The notes under the pieces: generated by a model
Database searches by the model: none
The model's input: the letters and a program-made list of their open reading frames with translations, nothing else
What the model was told of the DNA's origin: nothing
DNA from: Alphaproteobacteria bacterium
GTDB taxonomy: Bacteria; Pseudomonadota; Alphaproteobacteria; DSM-16000; Inquilinaceae
DNA: 64,000 nt
Direction of reading: 5' to 3'
NCBI GenBank assembly: GCA_028277405.1
Contig: JANQGH010000059.1
Span: 1 to 64,000 of the forward strand
Translations under genes and position numbers: made by a program
Shown: one piece after another, positions 18,521 through 27,238 of the stretch
Layout of the letters: every line of letters starts with the position of its first letter
Position numbering within the stretch: the first letter of the stretch is position 1

Positions 18521-19804
18521 ATGCAAGCGATATTGATCCTTGGTCTGGTGTTGGTTGGCGTGCTGTCCGGTGCGGCGATCGCCTACGTCATCGGCGCGGC
18601 ATCGATCTTTACGTTCCTGCTGACCGACAACGCCCGGTTCATGGCCGTGTTGCCGCAGCGGCTGTTCAGCCAGCTCGACGTCTTCGCCTTCCTGGCCATG
18701 CCGCTGTTCATCTTTGCCGGCGACCTGATGAACCGCGGCGGCCTGGCCTCGGCGCTGATTGATTTCTGTATGTCGTTTCTCGGCCGGCTGAAGGGCGGGC
18801 TCGGCTACGTCAACATCATGACCAGCGTCTTCTTCGCCGGCGTGTCCGGTTCGGCGGTCTCAGACGCGGCCGCGCTGGGCAACGCGCTGGTGCCGCAGAT
18901 GCGACGGCGCGGCTATTCGCTCGACTACGCCGCCGCGATCACCGGTGCCTCTTCCATCATCGGTCCCATCATTCCGCCATCCAGCATCCTCATCTTCTAT
19001 GGCGCGCTGATGGAAACGTCCGTTACCGCGTTGTTCGCCGCCGGCATCGTGCCCGGGCTCATGCTCGCGGGGGTGCTGATGGTCATGAATGCGTTTTACG
19101 CCTGGCGCTATAACCATCCCGGCGGGCTCGACGCCGAAACGCCGCCGATCCTGCCGTCCTTTGTCCGCGCACTGCCCGCCATGGCACTTCCGATCATCAT
19201 CCTTGGCGGAACGCTGTTCGGTTTCATGACGCCGGCCGAGGCGGCCGCGGTGGCTGTGGTCGCGGCGCTTTTGATCGGTTTCGCCTACCGACAGCTCAAT
19301 GGGCGCGCCGTCTGGGAAAGCGCCAAGCGCACCGCCGTTCTTCTGGGGGCGTTGTTCATCATATTGTGCGCCATTTCTACCTTCAGCTACATCGCCGCGC
19401 TCGAGCAGTGGCCACAGGCCATCGCCGCACAGATCGAGCGGTGGGGCCTTAGCCCGTTGCAGTACCTTATGCTGATCAACGTCGTCTTCCTCATCGCCGG
19501 CATGGCGATGGACGTGAAGGCGGCGGTTGCTCTTTTCGCGCCGATCTTCGTGCCGGTCGCCTTGGCCATGGGTGTCGACCCGGTGCATCTGGGCATCGTC
19601 ATCTGCTTCAACATCACAACCGGATTGCTGTCGCCGCCTCTGGGCGGCGTGCTGCTGATCCTGGCAACGACGGTCGATATCGACTACTGGCGCCTGATCC
19701 GCGTCACCTTCCCGTTCTTTTTGGCCGAGGTCGCCCTGCTTGCGGTTCTGACCTTCTTTCCCGCCATCACCCTGGCTCTGCCCCGCGCCCTGGGGTTGAG
19801 CTGA
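18521..19804 (+). CDS. dctM: TRAP transporter large permease (DctM)
   Basis: This is the large membrane subunit of a TRAP importer, which uses a sodium gradient. The 427-residue protein has about 12 spans and DctM hallmarks: FAFLAMPLFIFAGDLMNRGG, the GVSGSAVSDAAALGN loop, ITGASSIIGPIIPPSS and TTGLLSPPLGGVL. The ATG at 18521, preceded by GGAG, is favoured over one at 18491. Unusually it comes first, before the binding protein and small permease. Confidence 0.93.
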   Translation: MQAILILGLVLVGVLSGAAIAYVIGAASIFTFLLTDNARFMAVLPQRLFSQLDVFAFLAMPLFIFAGDLMNRGGLASALIDFCMSFLGRLKGGLGYVNIMTSVFFAGVSGSAVSDAAALGNALVPQMRRRGYSLDYAAAITGASSIIGPIIPPSSILIFYGALMETSVTALFAAGIVPGLMLAGVLMVMNAFYAWRYNHPGGLDAETPPILPSFVRALPAMALPIIILGGTLFGFMTPAEAAAVAVVAALLIGFAYRQLNGRAVWESAKRTAVLLGALFIILCAISTFSYIAALEQWPQAIAAQIERWGLSPLQYLMLINVVFLIAGMAMDVKAAVALFAPIFVPVALAMGVDPVHLGIVICFNITTGLLSPPLGGVLLILATTVDIDYWRLIRVTFPFFLAEVALLAVLTFFPAITLALPRALGLS

Positions 19805-19829
19805 ATCGCACCTACAGAGGAGTAAGAAC

Positions 19830-20825
19830 ATGAGGTTACTGAAAAAAGGCGTAATCGCAGCGGGGCTCTTGGCCTGCGTTGCAGCCACCTCGGTGGCGGC
19901 CGTGGCCGATGAAGTCAAGATCGCGCTGAACGGGGTCAATGATCCTCAGACAAACGCAGAAGCGGCTTTCATCGCCGGCTTCACAGAAGCGCTGGAAGGC
20001 ACCGATTTCGAGGTTAGCGTCTTCCCGTCCGGCACATTGGGCAGCGAGAGGGAGCGCTTCGACCAGGTCGCGCAAGGACTTGTCGAGGTCAATCTGGCAA
20101 CCGTCTCGACGGCCTTCGGGATGAGCCCGGTTCTGAAAGGCGTGCTGCTGCCGTTCATGTTCGAGGACAATGATGAGTTCGACGCCCTTATGGCGGGGTC
20201 GAACCTGCTGGACGAAATCAACGGCCCCCTTCAGGAAAACGGTGTCCAGATCGCCGGCTTCAACTATATCGGCACCAGCATCGGCATCCATAACACCACC
20301 CGCCCGATTACCCGCATGTCGGATCTTGAGGGCTTGCGCTTCCGCTCCTTAAATGCCGAGCAGCTTGCCTATCAGGAAGCATTGGGCGCGACCGGAACGA
20401 TCGTGGCCTGGTCGGAAGTCGCAAACGCCATTCAGACCGGCGTTGCGGATGGGTACTTCAACCCGCCGAACTCCGCCATCCGCACCGGCCATACCGAGTT
20501 TCTGGTCCACTTCACCCAAGCGAACATCTCGCCCTCGACCCGCGCGGTTATGCTGTCGGAGGACTGGTACCAGTCACTTAGCGACGAGCAGCGCACGCAG
20601 ATCGACGGTGCGGTGCAGGCCGGCTTCGAGGCGAACCGGGCGTGGATCGACGACTGGAGCGAGGAAGTCGTGCGACGCCACGAAGACGCCGGCGTGACGA
20701 TCTCCGAACTTGAGCCCGGAGAGCGCGACCAGATGGTTGAAGCCACGCGATCGACCTGGGCGGACATCATGACGCCGGAGGACCTCACCTTGTATGTTGA
20801 GGCTTTGGAGCAGTTGCGAAACTAA
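19830..20825 (+). CDS. dctP: TRAP transporter substrate-binding protein (DctP)
   Basis: The 331-residue protein starts with a Sec signal peptide (KKGVIAAGLLACVAATSVAAVA, cleavage near residue 26). It then shows the DctP fold, with FPSGTLGSERERFDQVAQG, then GLRFRSLNAEQL carrying the conserved Arg that pairs with a substrate carboxylate, then VADGYFNPPNS. This indicates an organic acid or acylated amino acid ligand. GAGGAG upstream supports the start. Linkage to a D-aminoacylase points to N-acyl amino acids as candidates, but that is inferred. Confidence 0.93.
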   Translation: MRLLKKGVIAAGLLACVAATSVAAVADEVKIALNGVNDPQTNAEAAFIAGFTEALEGTDFEVSVFPSGTLGSERERFDQVAQGLVEVNLATVSTAFGMSPVLKGVLLPFMFEDNDEFDALMAGSNLLDEINGPLQENGVQIAGFNYIGTSIGIHNTTRPITRMSDLEGLRFRSLNAEQLAYQEALGATGTIVAWSEVANAIQTGVADGYFNPPNSAIRTGHTEFLVHFTQANISPSTRAVMLSEDWYQSLSDEQRTQIDGAVQAGFEANRAWIDDWSEEVVRRHEDAGVTISELEPGERDQMVEATRSTWADIMTPEDLTLYVEALEQLRN

Positions 20826-21035
20826 GACCGAACGCAACACATCATCGCGTCGCATTGAAAGGGAGCCGTTCAGATGCCGGCAGACCGAACAAGGGACGGG
20901 TCGGAACCCGTTCGAAAGGAGCTTGCATGGCAGATGGACGGCTCGCTTCGAGACCACGTAGGTGCCAGCCCGACAGGCTTTCCGCTTTGTCGAACACCCA
21001 ATTCGGCATCCGCGCTACCCGGGATCTGATTGCCG

Positions 21036-21584
21036 ATGGCATCTGAGATGACGCTGGTGCGGCGCATTGGATCGTCGGCACAAGCACTCAGCCAAGGCCT
21101 GGACCGAGCGGCTTCCCTTGTCGCTGCAACGGCGCTGGCCGTCTTGGTTGGCACCGTCATTCTGCAGGTCGTCGCACGCTACTTGTTTCAAAGCCCTCCT
21201 TCATGGACGGAAGAACTTGCGCGATACTCCATGATCTGGGCCGGATTGATCGGCGCGACCATGTCGTTCAAGCGTCGCTTCGATCCGTCCTTGTTCAGAG
21301 GCGCGACGGGGTCGACCGGCATGGCCATGCTGGCCGGGACGATCCAATCGCTGGTCGTGCTCATCTACCTGCTGCCCATTCTGTGGCACTCCTTCTACGG
21401 ACCCGGAGCGAACTTCGCGCGCGGGTTTCTGACCAGGCACAGCCGAACCACAGCCGACGCGCTGGACTTCTCAACGCTCTGGGTCGCCATCGCGGTCCCG
21501 ATCATGATCGTGGTGATCCTCATTCATCTGCTTGCGCGCTGGGCCGGCGATCCGCCACCCGGTGCGCAAGAAGACACCGGCTGA
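21036..21584 (+). CDS. dctQ: TRAP transporter small permease (DctQ)
   Basis: The roughly 180-residue protein has four predicted spans and the DctQ pattern VARYLFQSPPSWTEELARYSMIWAGLIGA, the signature of the small TRAP subunit. Start choice is uncertain among TTG 21030, ATG 21036 and ATG 21048. About 210 bases separate it from dctP, more than is usual in TRAP operons, with no gene seen there. It precedes the deacylase gene by 27 bases. Confidence 0.88.
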   Translation: MASEMTLVRRIGSSAQALSQGLDRAASLVAATALAVLVGTVILQVVARYLFQSPPSWTEELARYSMIWAGLIGATMSFKRRFDPSLFRGATGSTGMAMLAGTIQSLVVLIYLLPILWHSFYGPGANFARGFLTRHSRTTADALDFSTLWVAIAVPIMIVVILIHLLARWAGDPPPGAQEDTG

Positions 21585-21611
21585 GCTGAGAACGCTGCTC
21601 TGGAGCACCTG

Positions 21612-23036
21612 ATGCACGCAGACATCCTCTTTCGCGGGGGCACCATTGTCGACGGAACCGGAGCGGCGCGCTACCGCGGGGATGTTGCGGTGACCGATGA
21701 CCGCATTGTCGCCGTCGGCGCGCTGCCAGACTGGGTGGCCGGCCGCGAGGTTGCGTGCGCGGATCGTATCGTGGCGCCCGGTTTCATAGATCCGCATGTC
21801 CATCATGACGAGGTCGTGCTGACCGATCCGGACATGGACTGCATGCTGAGTCAGGGCGTTACCACGATCATCAACGGCAATTGCGGCTTCTCCATCGCCC
21901 CGCTAAGCGCTTCGGGGGCCTTGCCGCAGCCGCTCGGCATGATCGTCGATGACACGGCACCGCGGTTCGCCAGCTACGCGGCTTATCGCGATCGGCTGCG
22001 CCAGGCCCCGCCAGCGGTCAACACAGCCTGCCTGATTGGCCACAGCACGCTGCGCATCAACGAAATGGACGATTTGGGCCGTCCCGCCGACAAGGTAGAG
22101 ACGCTTGCGATGGCGCGTTCGCTCGATCGGGCGCTGTCGGAAGGCGGCATCGGTCTGTCCACGGGGGCCTTCTATCCGCCGGCCCGCGCGTCAACCACCG
22201 AAGAGCTGATCGAAATGGCGCGGGTGGCGCGGTCCCACGGCAAGCTCTACGTCACCCATATGCGCGATGAAGGCGACCGCGTGATCGAAGCGCTGGAGGA
22301 AACCTTCCAGATCGGCCGCGAGGCCTGCTGCGGGGTCCATGTCAGCCACCACAAATGTGCGGGCCTGGCAAATCACGGCCTGTCTCACACAACGCTGTCC
22401 ATGATCGACAAGGCGCGGCACTCCCTCGATGTGGGGCTCGACACCACGCCATGGACGGCGTCATCGACGATGCTGAACTCCGGCCGTCATCGCCAGGCGA
22501 CGCGGGTGATTGTTGCCGATTCAACAGCGCACCCGGAGATGGCCGGCCGGGACTTGGCGGATATCGCGGCGGAATGGGGAACCGATCTGGACGAGGCGGT
22601 AGAGCGTCTGCTGCCGGCCACGGGGATCTTCTTCATCATGGACGAGCAGGATGTTCAGCGCATCATGGCGTACGATCGGACCATCATCTGTTCCGACGGG
22701 ATCGCGCGAGGCGAGCACCCTCACCCCCGGGTCTGGGGCACCTTCCCGCGTGTCTTGGGCCACTATGTGCGCGAGGTCGGCCTGCTCTCGCTTGAAGAGG
22801 CGATCCGACGCATGACGTCCATGCCGGCCGATCGGTTCGGGCTCGAAGGACGCGGACGGATTGAAGCAGGTGCCTTCGCCGACATCGTTGTGTTCGATGC
22901 CGACAGGATCAAGGAAGCGGCCACCTACGACACGCCGATCCGCCCATCAGAAGGCATTGAGACCGTCTTCGTGAACGGGCGTGAAAGCTGGTGCGCTTTT
23001 AAGAACAAAGGCGCCCGCGCCGGCCACATCCTCTAG
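21612..23036 (+). CDS. N-acyl-D-amino-acid deacylase (D-aminoacylase family)
   Basis: This amidohydrolase-superfamily enzyme should hydrolyse N-acyl-D-amino acids. The 474-residue protein has FIDPHVHHDE with metal ligands His 62 and His 64, NCGFS with the family's metal Cys at 91, YVTHMRDEGD and HVSHHKCAG with later His ligands, and ICSDG with the catalytic Asp. All match D-aminoacylase ligands. Beta-sandwich segments flank the barrel. It ends the TRAP operon, so the transporter probably imports its substrate. Confidence 0.88.
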   Translation: MHADILFRGGTIVDGTGAARYRGDVAVTDDRIVAVGALPDWVAGREVACADRIVAPGFIDPHVHHDEVVLTDPDMDCMLSQGVTTIINGNCGFSIAPLSASGALPQPLGMIVDDTAPRFASYAAYRDRLRQAPPAVNTACLIGHSTLRINEMDDLGRPADKVETLAMARSLDRALSEGGIGLSTGAFYPPARASTTEELIEMARVARSHGKLYVTHMRDEGDRVIEALEETFQIGREACCGVHVSHHKCAGLANHGLSHTTLSMIDKARHSLDVGLDTTPWTASSTMLNSGRHRQATRVIVADSTAHPEMAGRDLADIAAEWGTDLDEAVERLLPATGIFFIMDEQDVQRIMAYDRTIICSDGIARGEHPHPRVWGTFPRVLGHYVREVGLLSLEEAIRRMTSMPADRFGLEGRGRIEAGAFADIVVFDADRIKEAATYDTPIRPSEGIETVFVNGRESWCAFKNKGARAGHIL

Positions 23037-23346
23037 CAGGCTGTTGAAGAAATCTGCCATCGGCGGGCGGTGAAGGCTATTTCGTCGCCGTGGTGGATCC
23101 AGGGCCTCGAAACAAACGAGAATCCGTGAGTTGAACGATGGGCTGCGGCATCACAGTCGCTGCAGCGGTCGTGTCATGATAACCGGCAGCATTAGCGAAC
23201 GCGGCGAGGCCTCATGCGGACGGCGTCGCGAAAACTCGGGCCGTTTTTCCACCTGACCCCCAAGGACTGCCGGATAGTGCCGGTTTGCTCACCCTGTCGG
23301 CCATGGGGCAGGCGCGCGGCTTCCGCAGACAGCTCTTGGGGGGAGG
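23037..23346. other. Gene-free stretch, possibly with insertion-sequence debris
   Basis: No gene is recognised. It begins with AGGCTGTTGAAGAAA just after the deacylase stop, which resembles the end of some IS5/IS1182-type elements. No matching opposite end or transposase frame was found, so the assignment is weak. The right end would carry the terminators of two convergent operons, but no clear stem with a T-run was seen. Confidence 0.3.
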
Positions 23347-24384
23347 TCACTCGTACAAGGATGTATCCAATATCGCGCAGGGTGAAGGCAGGCCGGAAAG
23401 CTGCGCTATCGGCGCCATAGCGCCAGTGCCTGGATCGATGCGATACGAAAGTACGGCATCGCCGGTTTGATCCGCGACCACGGCAAAGCGTCCATCGCGG
23501 GTGAATGCCAAGTCTCGGGCCGATTGAGCGGTCGACATGCACGTGCCGGCCGGTGACAAGGCGCCACTTTTCTGGTCGATGGCAAACCATGCAATGACGC
23601 CACTCGTACGCTCAACCGCAACGACAAACCGCCCGTCGGGCGACACTTTCAGGGCAGAAGCCGCGGGCGGCCCAGCCTGCTCCGCTTGCATCAAGGAAAG
23701 GTGCTGGCGCGGCCCATCCTTTGGTGCGCCAAGGTCAAAGACCTGTAACGACCCGTCAAGTTCGCCGATGACATAGAGCGCCGCTTTCGGACCCAGGGCA
23801 AAATGGCGCGGTCCACTTCCCGCAACGGCATGAAAGACCATTTCAGCCGCGAATTCCGGGCCGTCGAAGCGCACGATCGTATCGGTGCCCAGATCCGCGG
23901 CCATGAGACTTCGCCCGTCCCCGACGAAGCCGACGCAATGGACATGGGAACTGTCTTGCCGAGCGGAATCAGGTCCGCTTCCATGACGCACGAACCGGCG
24001 GCCGGTATCAATGTCGGGTGCGCCATGGACAATCGGCAGGAGCGTTATGGCGCCGCCCATATATTCGGCTATGGCGAGATGCTCGCCCGTGGGCGAAAGC
24101 GCAAGATGGCACGCGTGATCGAGCCGCGTCGGCCGCTGCCATCGCGGCGTCAGTGCGCCGTCGCTCGATATGGCAAGCAACGAAAGCCGTGGGGCATCGG
24201 ACGGGTCAAGCTCCTCAACGGTCAGGATATGCCCGTTGCGATGGACCATCCAACCAGTGGCACGCCGGTCCGATGCCGGGCGAAGGCCCGACAGCTCTCC
24301 GGTCGCCGCATCGAGTTGGGCGACGAAAATCCCGGGATTGGCGAGGCAGGCTATGTGGAGGCGAACGTGCGTCCGATCGGTCAA
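23347..24384 (-). CDS. Lactonase family beta-propeller protein (6-phosphogluconolactonase-like)
   Basis: The 345-residue protein belongs to the seven-bladed propeller lactonase family. Repeating units such as HLALSPTGEHLAIAEY, ALKVSPDGRFVVAVER and DLAFTRDGRFAVVADQ are about 50 residues apart. The HFALGPKAALYVIGE stretch and the late position of SGxIAWFAID fit 6-phosphogluconolactonase/Lsc-like members. No signal peptide is obvious. It overlaps the RraA-like gene by four bases and follows IclR. The family hydrolyses sugar lactones; the ligand here is unknown. Confidence 0.82.
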   Translation of the reverse strand: MTDRTHVRLHIACLANPGIFVAQLDAATGELSGLRPASDRRATGWMVHRNGHILTVEELDPSDAPRLSLLAISSDGALTPRWQRPTRLDHACHLALSPTGEHLAIAEYMGGAITLLPIVHGAPDIDTGRRFVRHGSGPDSARQDSSHVHCVGFVGDGRSLMAADLGTDTIVRFDGPEFAAEMVFHAVAGSGPRHFALGPKAALYVIGELDGSLQVFDLGAPKDGPRQHLSLMQAEQAGPPAASALKVSPDGRFVVAVERTSGVIAWFAIDQKSGALSPAGTCMSTAQSARDLAFTRDGRFAVVADQTGDAVLSYRIDPGTGAMAPIAQLSGLPSPCAILDTSLYE

Positions 24385-25124
24385 GTTTCACCCGTTCGGC
24401 GCTTGTCGCGCCAGGCGACATATTCGGGCTCGGCATCCTTGGCGAGTGGATAATAGCGGCGCAAATCACCGCCTTCGGCAAGACGCAGGCGCGAAAACTC
24501 TTCCCAGTCGTTGTGTTGCCCGGCGCCTTTCGCGACCCTCTCGGCCATAGCGGCTGGAACGACGATCGCGCCGTCGTCGTCCGCCACGATGATGTCACCG
24601 GGCATCACGAATGTACCACCGCAAGCAATGGGGACGTTGACCGCAAAGGGCACGATGCCGGTCTGCACGTGAAAATTGGGCGTTGTGCCGCGGATCCAGA
24701 AGCCCATGTCTAACTCGAACGCTTTCCGGCTGTCCCGGATACAACCGTCAATGACCACGCCCGCACCACCGCGTCCCGCAAGATAGGCGAGCATCATTTC
24801 ACCGAATACGCCCGAGCCCATGTCGCCGCGGGCATCGACGACGACCACATCTCCGGCCTCGGCCTGGTAAAGCACGTGGCGATGCAGTTGCTCCTCGGGA
24901 TCCTCATATTCCCCCGATCCATGCAGGTCTTCTCGCTTGGGCATGAACTGCAACGTCAGTGCGGCGCCGGCAACCGACCGACCGCGCGTATGGGCGATCG
25001 GTCCTGTCATTTGCGGATCGCGGATGCCCATGTGTGCAAGTTCGCCGGCGACCGAAGCAGATCCGATTTGCGCGAGCGTGTCGCACAATTCGCGGGGTGG
25101 CCGGACGATGGTCGGAATGGTCAT
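24381..25124 (-). CDS. RraA-family protein (HMG/CHA-type aldolase fold)
   Basis: The 247-residue protein shows the RraA/HMG-aldolase core: VVVVDARGDMGSGVFGEMMLAYLAGRGGAGVVIDGCIRDSRKAFEL, where the G-x-R-D segment carries the substrate Arg and the metal Asp. It ends in PGDIIVADDDGAIVVP. In catabolic clusters such members are usually oxaloacetate decarboxylase or 4-hydroxy-4-methyl-2-oxoglutarate aldolase type rather than RNase E inhibitors. Its place between a lactonase and IclR favours a catabolic role. Reaction not assignable. Confidence 0.82.
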   Translation of the reverse strand: MTIPTIVRPPRELCDTLAQIGSASVAGELAHMGIRDPQMTGPIAHTRGRSVAGAALTLQFMPKREDLHGSGEYEDPEEQLHRHVLYQAEAGDVVVVDARGDMGSGVFGEMMLAYLAGRGGAGVVIDGCIRDSRKAFELDMGFWIRGTTPNFHVQTGIVPFAVNVPIACGGTFVMPGDIIVADDDGAIVVPAAMAERVAKGAGQHNDWEEFSRLRLAEGGDLRRYYPLAKDAEPEYVAWRDKRRTGET

Positions 25125-25144
25125 GAACCTCAGTCCGTTTCGGT

Positions 25145-25960
25145 CTAGGCGGTTGGTTTTGACTCTGGCGAGACGGCCATCGCCAATTCGCTGCTGAGCG
25201 TCTCGGCGGCGGCGATGACGAGATTGCGTATGCGCTGGCTTTCCTCGTCCGATTTGCCGGAGAGAAAGGGCACCGAGATCGCGGCGACGACCTTGCCATG
25301 CCCGTCTTTCACCGGAGCGCCGTAGGAGTTGACGTTTACGCTGTATTCGCCAGGGTCGAAGGACCAGCCTCGCTTTTGTATCAATGCGAGTTCTTCCTGC
25401 AAAAGCGCCGGCGAGCAGATCGTCTTGTCGGTAAAGCGCGGCAGATCAGACATGGCGACCTTCCGGGCATCGGCATCCAAGCTACCGAGCAGGATCTTGC
25501 TGCCGGCGCCGGCGTGAAGCGGCAAGCGTTGACCGGCGGGAGCGGTGAGGCTGAACTCGCTGTTCGCCCGGGCCGAAGTCAATACCAGCGTCTGATTCTG
25601 GTCGACGACCGAAAGTCTCGCGCTTTCACCGCAAGATTGGGCCAGTCGCGCCAAATGAGGGTCGGCGAGCGCGCGCAGATCATACCCGGTTGCATCGATG
25701 ACGATGTTTGAAGACAGGGCGTGCAGCCGCGGGCCCAGCCGGTAAATGCCACGAACATCGTTGGCGACAATTCCGTGCGCTACGAGTGAATTCAGCAGCC
25801 GATAGACCGACGACCGCGACGGCGGACTCCCCATCGATCGCAGCATCTCGCCGAGGGACGCGCCCTGGGGCCGCTGCTCGAGAAACTCGAGAATCTGCAT
25901 CATCCGATCGATCGCCGGCACGCCATGTCGTTCGGTGGAAATCGATCTGGATTCATCCAT
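25145..25960 (-). CDS. IclR-family transcriptional regulator
   Basis: The 271-residue protein has an N-terminal winged HTH (VPAIDRMMQILEFLEQRPQGASLGEMLRSMG followed by SRSSVYRLLNSLVAHGI) and a C-terminal IclR effector domain with LPLHAGAGSKILLGSL and RGWSFDPGEYSVNVNSYGAPV. The ATG at 25960 is chosen as it starts just before the HTH. It is divergent from the long SelA-like/ABC operon and first in the RraA-lactonase operon, so it probably controls both. Confidence 0.9.
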   Translation of the reverse strand: MDESRSISTERHGVPAIDRMMQILEFLEQRPQGASLGEMLRSMGSPPSRSSVYRLLNSLVAHGIVANDVRGIYRLGPRLHALSSNIVIDATGYDLRALADPHLARLAQSCGESARLSVVDQNQTLVLTSARANSEFSLTAPAGQRLPLHAGAGSKILLGSLDADARKVAMSDLPRFTDKTICSPALLQEELALIQKRGWSFDPGEYSVNVNSYGAPVKDGHGKVVAAISVPFLSGKSDEESQRIRNLVIAAAETLSSELAMAVSPESKPTA

Positions 25961-26012
25961 TGCATGCTCCAAACAGCCGCTTGACAGCCTAGTCGACCCT
26001 TCATACAATTCT

Positions 26013-26043
26013 AATATGAACTCGTAAAGGTTCAAATATGAAC
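26013..26043. promoter_or_regulatory. Probable IclR operator with repeated AATATGAAC
   Basis: AATATGAAC occurs at 26013-26021 and again at 26035-26043, 22 bases apart, which is two helical turns. TGAAC (26017-26021) also pairs with GTTCA (26030-26034) as an inverted repeat. The site is in the divergent region between iclR and the SelA-like operon. Confidence 0.5.
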
Positions 26044-26098
26044 ATTTGCTTCTGTCTGCTTGAGCTTGCTTCGGAACTGGCGCCCACAGGTGGTGGGC

Positions 26099-27238
26099 AT
26101 GCCTAGGCTGCCTGAAGGGCTTGGGTTGCCGCGCATAATAAATGCCGCGGACACCTATTCGGAGATTGGCGGCTCGGTTGTCGCCCCGGAGGTGGCCGAC
26201 GCCATGGCCCAGGCGGCGCGGGTCTATGTCCCCATGGAAAAACTGCAAGACGCGGTGGGCGAACGCATTGCCGCGATCACACGAACCGAGGCGGGTATGG
26301 TGTCGGCGGGCGCCGCGGCGGGTCTGGCTATGGCAACCATCTCCTGCACCGTCGGCAACGACGCCGCGCGGGCCGCCCGCCTGCCGCACGAGGGATCTGA
26401 TGCGCCCGCCGTCATCCTGCAGCGCTGTCAGCGTATCCCCTACGATCACGCAATTCGAATGACCGGCGCGCGGCTGGTTGAGATTGGGTTTTGCGATCAA
26501 ACGGCGGAGTGGGAACTCTCCGCTGCGCTCGAAGACGGAGCCGCGGCGTTCGTCCACATCGCCGGAACGCCGTTTGAACGTCACGCGATCGACCTGCCGC
26601 GCGCCTGCGCGCTGTGCCATGACCATGGCGTGCCCGTGATCGTCGATGCCGCCGCCCAATTGCCGCCGGTCGAGAACCTTTGGCGCTACGGCGAACAGGG
26701 GGCCGACCTCGTCGTCTTCAGCGGCGGCAAGGGTTTAAACGGACCGCAGGGTTCCGGAATTGTCGCCGGACGCGCCGATCTGATCGCTGCTGCTCGCGCG
26801 CATATGAGTCCCAATCATGGGTTTGGGCGCGCAATGAAGCTGGGGCGCGAACAGATCGTCGGGCTCATGGTCGCGCTTGAGCTGTTCGTGGCGCGCGACT
26901 GGAAGAAACAACACGAAACCTGGGAAACCCGTGTGGCCCATGTCGTTGACGCTTTCGACGGCAAGTTGGGGCTGACAGCCGAACGGCTTTGGCCGGGACG
27001 GCTGGGGCAGCACTATCCTCGCGCCTTCATCGGATGGTCCGGCAATCCGGCGCCGCGGGACCTGATTGCCGAGTTGGCGTCGGGTGATCCCCAAATCCAC
27101 CTCGATCTGCATGAAGACGCACGGCGCGGGGTCACGATCAATCCCATGGTTCTGACCAATGACGAGGAAGTCGATATCGTGATCAGGGCTCTTCTCGGCA
27201 GCAGTCTGACCCGAAACGCAAAAGCGCCCGTCACATGA
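26099..27238 (+). CDS. SelA-like PLP-dependent enzyme
   Basis: The 379-residue protein resembles the SelA-like fold-type I PLP family that includes D-glucosaminate-6-phosphate ammonia lyase. Near its start is RIINAADTYSEIGGS, then a GAAAGLAMA loop, VIVDAAAQLPP, and LVVFSGGKGLNGPQGSG with the PLP lysine at about 211. Members are typically next to the same amidohydrolase type as here. Start is uncertain; ATG 26099 sits behind GGTGGTGGG. True selenocysteine synthase is unlikely given the catabolic neighbours. Confidence 0.8.
   Translation: MPRLPEGLGLPRIINAADTYSEIGGSVVAPEVADAMAQAARVYVPMEKLQDAVGERIAAITRTEAGMVSAGAAAGLAMATISCTVGNDAARAARLPHEGSDAPAVILQRCQRIPYDHAIRMTGARLVEIGFCDQTAEWELSAALEDGAAAFVHIAGTPFERHAIDLPRACALCHDHGVPVIVDAAAQLPPVENLWRYGEQGADLVVFSGGKGLNGPQGSGIVAGRADLIAAARAHMSPNHGFGRAMKLGREQIVGLMVALELFVARDWKKQHETWETRVAHVVDAFDGKLGLTAERLWPGRLGQHYPRAFIGWSGNPAPRDLIAELASGDPQIHLDLHEDARRGVTINPMVLTNDEEVDIVIRALLGSSLTRNAKAPVT

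Noticed and set aside
23037-23346. Possible insertion-sequence end AGGCTGTTGAAGAAA
   Set aside because: No partner repeat, target duplication or transposase was found, so it is not called as a mobile element.
24381-25124. RNase E inhibitor RraA
   Set aside because: The longer length and the catabolic neighbourhood fit aldolase-type members better.
26099-27238. True selenocysteine synthase SelA
   Set aside because: The N-terminus and neighbours fit the SelA-like lyase family. No selB or tRNA-Sec is nearby.
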